Source of the DNA: an uncultured Streptomyces sp.
Lineage (GTDB): Bacteria > Actinomycetota > Actinomycetes > Streptomycetales > Streptomycetaceae
Length of the DNA stretch: 25,002 nt
Assembly: GCA_946480485.1 (NCBI GenBank)
Contig: CAMLJW010000015.1
Location: 1-25,002 of the forward strand
Direction: 5' to 3'
Position numbers and translations under genes: made by a program
Notes under the pieces: model-generated
The model's input: only the letters and a program-made list of their open reading frames with translations
Told to the model about the DNA's origin: nothing
Databases searched by the model: none
In this document: in pieces, positions 24,018 to 25,002 of the stretch
How the letters are laid out: each line of letters opens with the position of its first letter
Numbering within the stretch: position 1 is the first letter of the stretch

Positions 24018-24533
24018 AGGCGCCACGACAGGTTCACCTGGCGGGCTGAGCCCCCGACACCGGTGGCGCGGGACGTACAGGCATAGGGTCTGGCCCAGGT
24101 ACCGCGTTGTCGATGTAGGTGCGAGATGCATGGTTACGCGTCATCTGACGCTTGTTCTGATGGCGTGTCAGGTCCTGGATGAGGCGATCACAGGCAAGAT
24201 GTCGCGATCACAGGCAAAGGGAAACACGCGGGCGATCGCCCGGGGCGACCGGCTCTGGCGTATCCGACGTCGGCGATGCGGGCGCGGTGGGACTCCGGCC
24301 AGGCCACCACGCCGGGCGCTGCGGCCTGCCGGTGTCGTGGTGGAGCTGCCCGGCCGTAAAAAACCCTTTATTACTCGCGAGTTGGGACATTCGCCTCTGT
24401 TGGCCCTTTGCGTCGGAGTGCAAAATCAGCCGCGGTGAGGCAGAGCGTGTGCCGTAGGCCCCAACGGCGGTCATGTCGTAGATGACTCTGACCTCACTCG
24501 GTGAAGTGTCGTATGAGTGAGAAGGAGCAGGGA
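24018..24533. other. Gene-poor region with rearranged, lower-GC DNA
   Basis: About 515 bases hold no convincing gene. Several short open frames exist (24130-24438 and 24179-24457 plus strand, 24208-24474 minus strand), but none has a ribosome binding site or recognisable sequence. The region contains a 14-base direct repeat, a stretch of lower GC at 24355-24425 (TAAAAAACCCTTTATTACTC), and a small CAGGT-TC-ACCTG palindrome near 24030. It probably marks a junction between core DNA and acquired DNA on the right. Confidence 0.5.
24184..24217. repeat. 14-base direct repeat
   Basis: GCGATCACAGGCAA occurs at 24184-24197 and again at 24204-24217, a 20-base period. The purpose is unclear; paired sites at this period could bind a dimeric protein or be the trace of an insertion. 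Confidence 0.75.
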
Positions 24534-24917
24534 ATGCATCGCAAGAAGAGTATGAGCCGCAAGAAACTGACCATCGTGTCGCTCGCAGCTGTCCCCCTCG
24601 TAGCCGGCCTGGGCTTCGCCGTCACGCAGGCGGCGTTCGCGGGCACGAACGGACAGCAGATCGCGCTCTGTCAGCCGAAGACCGATTACCGCTCCGCCAT
24701 TGTCCAAAATGAAGACCAGTCGGAAGAGCCTACGACCTACCCCCTGTCAGACCAGATGTGCAATGTAGTTAAGGACGCGCTCTGGAAGGGTCAGGTCCAA
24801 ATCACCTGGCGAGGATCGGCTTCACTTCCGGACGCAACGAGCGTGTGCATCGTCCCGGAGGGCAGTGCCGAGGAAACCGTTATATGCAAACCCGATGATT
24901 TCCTTGATAAGCGTTGA
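24534..24917 (+). CDS. Small secreted protein with four cysteines
   Basis: From ATG 24534 (AAGGAG six bases upstream) the 127-residue protein has a clear signal peptide: MHRKKSMSRKKLTIVSLAAV, then PLVAGLGFAVTQAAFA, with cleavage likely after AFA. The mature part of about 90 residues has four cysteines (ALCQPK, QMCNVV, SVCIVP, VICKPD), enough for two disulfides. It is polar and rich in Asp/Glu. No family is recognised. Earlier in-frame ATGs at 24501 and 24513 are less well placed. The mature region uses unusually AT-rich codons (CAA AAT GAA, GTA GTT AAG, GTT ATA TGC AAA) for this genome, pointing to recent transfer. It may be a secreted effector, inhibitor or spore-surface protein; nothing shows which. 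Confidence 0.8.
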   Translation: MHRKKSMSRKKLTIVSLAAVPLVAGLGFAVTQAAFAGTNGQQIALCQPKTDYRSAIVQNEDQSEEPTTYPLSDQMCNVVKDALWKGQVQITWRGSASLPDATSVCIVPEGSAEETVICKPDDFLDKR

Positions 24918-25002
24918 TCAGCGGTGCGGGCAGCGGATGACCTGCCGCAGTAGCCCGGCGGCCTTGCCTAGCCGTTCGTTGTAGCCGGGCCGGGGACTGC
25001 CT
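24918..25002 (-). CDS. C-terminal tail of a gene entering from the right edge
   Basis: The minus strand reads GSPRPGYNERLGKAAGLLRQ, then VIRCPHR and TGA at 24920-24918. The composition looks coding, and the stop sits directly against the end of the secreted-protein gene. Only 27 codons are visible, so no family can be named and it could be chance. Confidence 0.35.
   Translation of the reverse strand, partial: GSPRPGYNERLGKAAGLLRQVIRCPHR

Noticed and set aside
24130..24474. Three overlapping short frames on both strands.
   Set aside because: None has a binding site, known motif or coding-like composition; treated as non-coding.
1..25002. tRNA genes or CRISPR arrays, especially a tRNA as integration target near 4200-5100.
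   Set aside because: No T-arm (GGTTCGAnTCC) with matching acceptor stem and no spaced identical repeats were seen on reading.

Overview
The window looks like chromosomal DNA of a Streptomyces or close relative. GC content is very high, codons end almost always in G or C, GTG starts are common, and several genes are typical of the group: fused pcaL, an F420-dependent oxidoreductase of the TIGR03842 type, a DUF3558-like secreted protein and gamma-glutamyltransferase with an actinobacterial signal peptide. No rRNA, tRNA or CRISPR array was seen.

Positions 1-5090 are an accessory, partly decayed island. It holds small membrane proteins on the minus strand (including a frameshifted isoprenylcysteine methyltransferase remnant, a DUF2933-like protein and a SHOCT protein). 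Divergent from them is a large copper-type P1B ATPase with an N-terminal cupredoxin domain and a C-terminal YHS domain. A csoR-like repressor gene is translationally coupled to the ATPase but has lost its middle. Next come an internally deleted tyrosine integrase and an HNH nuclease lacking key residues. A TACCC-N5-GGGTA palindrome lies before the ATPase.

Positions 5117-11000 return to core-like genes: fused pcaL (beta-ketoadipate pathway), an MBL-fold hydrolase, exonuclease III, a DUF6278-like protein, a broken glutamate-type ABC ATPase and gamma-glutamyltransferase. A second ClpC-type AAA+ ATPase (minus strand, 11040-13682) converges on the latter.

Positions 14070-18906 form a reductive pyrimidine/hydantoin catabolic operon: beta-ureidopropionase-like amidohydrolase, class III aminotransferase, dihydropyrimidinase/hydantoinase and F420-dependent oxidoreductase. 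Between aminotransferase and hydantoinase lie a fossil piece of a second nitrilase gene and a perfect 36-bp palindrome. The convergent TetR gene keeps only its ligand-binding half.

Positions 19528-25002 hold a 52-codon small ORF with a strong ribosome binding site, a DUF3558-like secreted protein that may be cut by an amber codon, an inositol-phosphatase family enzyme, an FAD oxidoreductase overlapping a macro-domain gene, and at the right edge a lower-GC secreted four-cysteine protein.

Two themes stand out. First, three genes or operons (exonuclease III, the inositol-phosphatase family enzyme, and the FAD oxidoreductase-macro pair) are preceded by sequences matching the RecA-independent DNA-damage promoter (TTGTCAGTGGC-N6-TAGggT, the PafBC type); two of these predict leaderless transcripts. 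Second, decay by short deletions is unusually dense, and it has removed the regulators beside both the copper and the pyrimidine genes.
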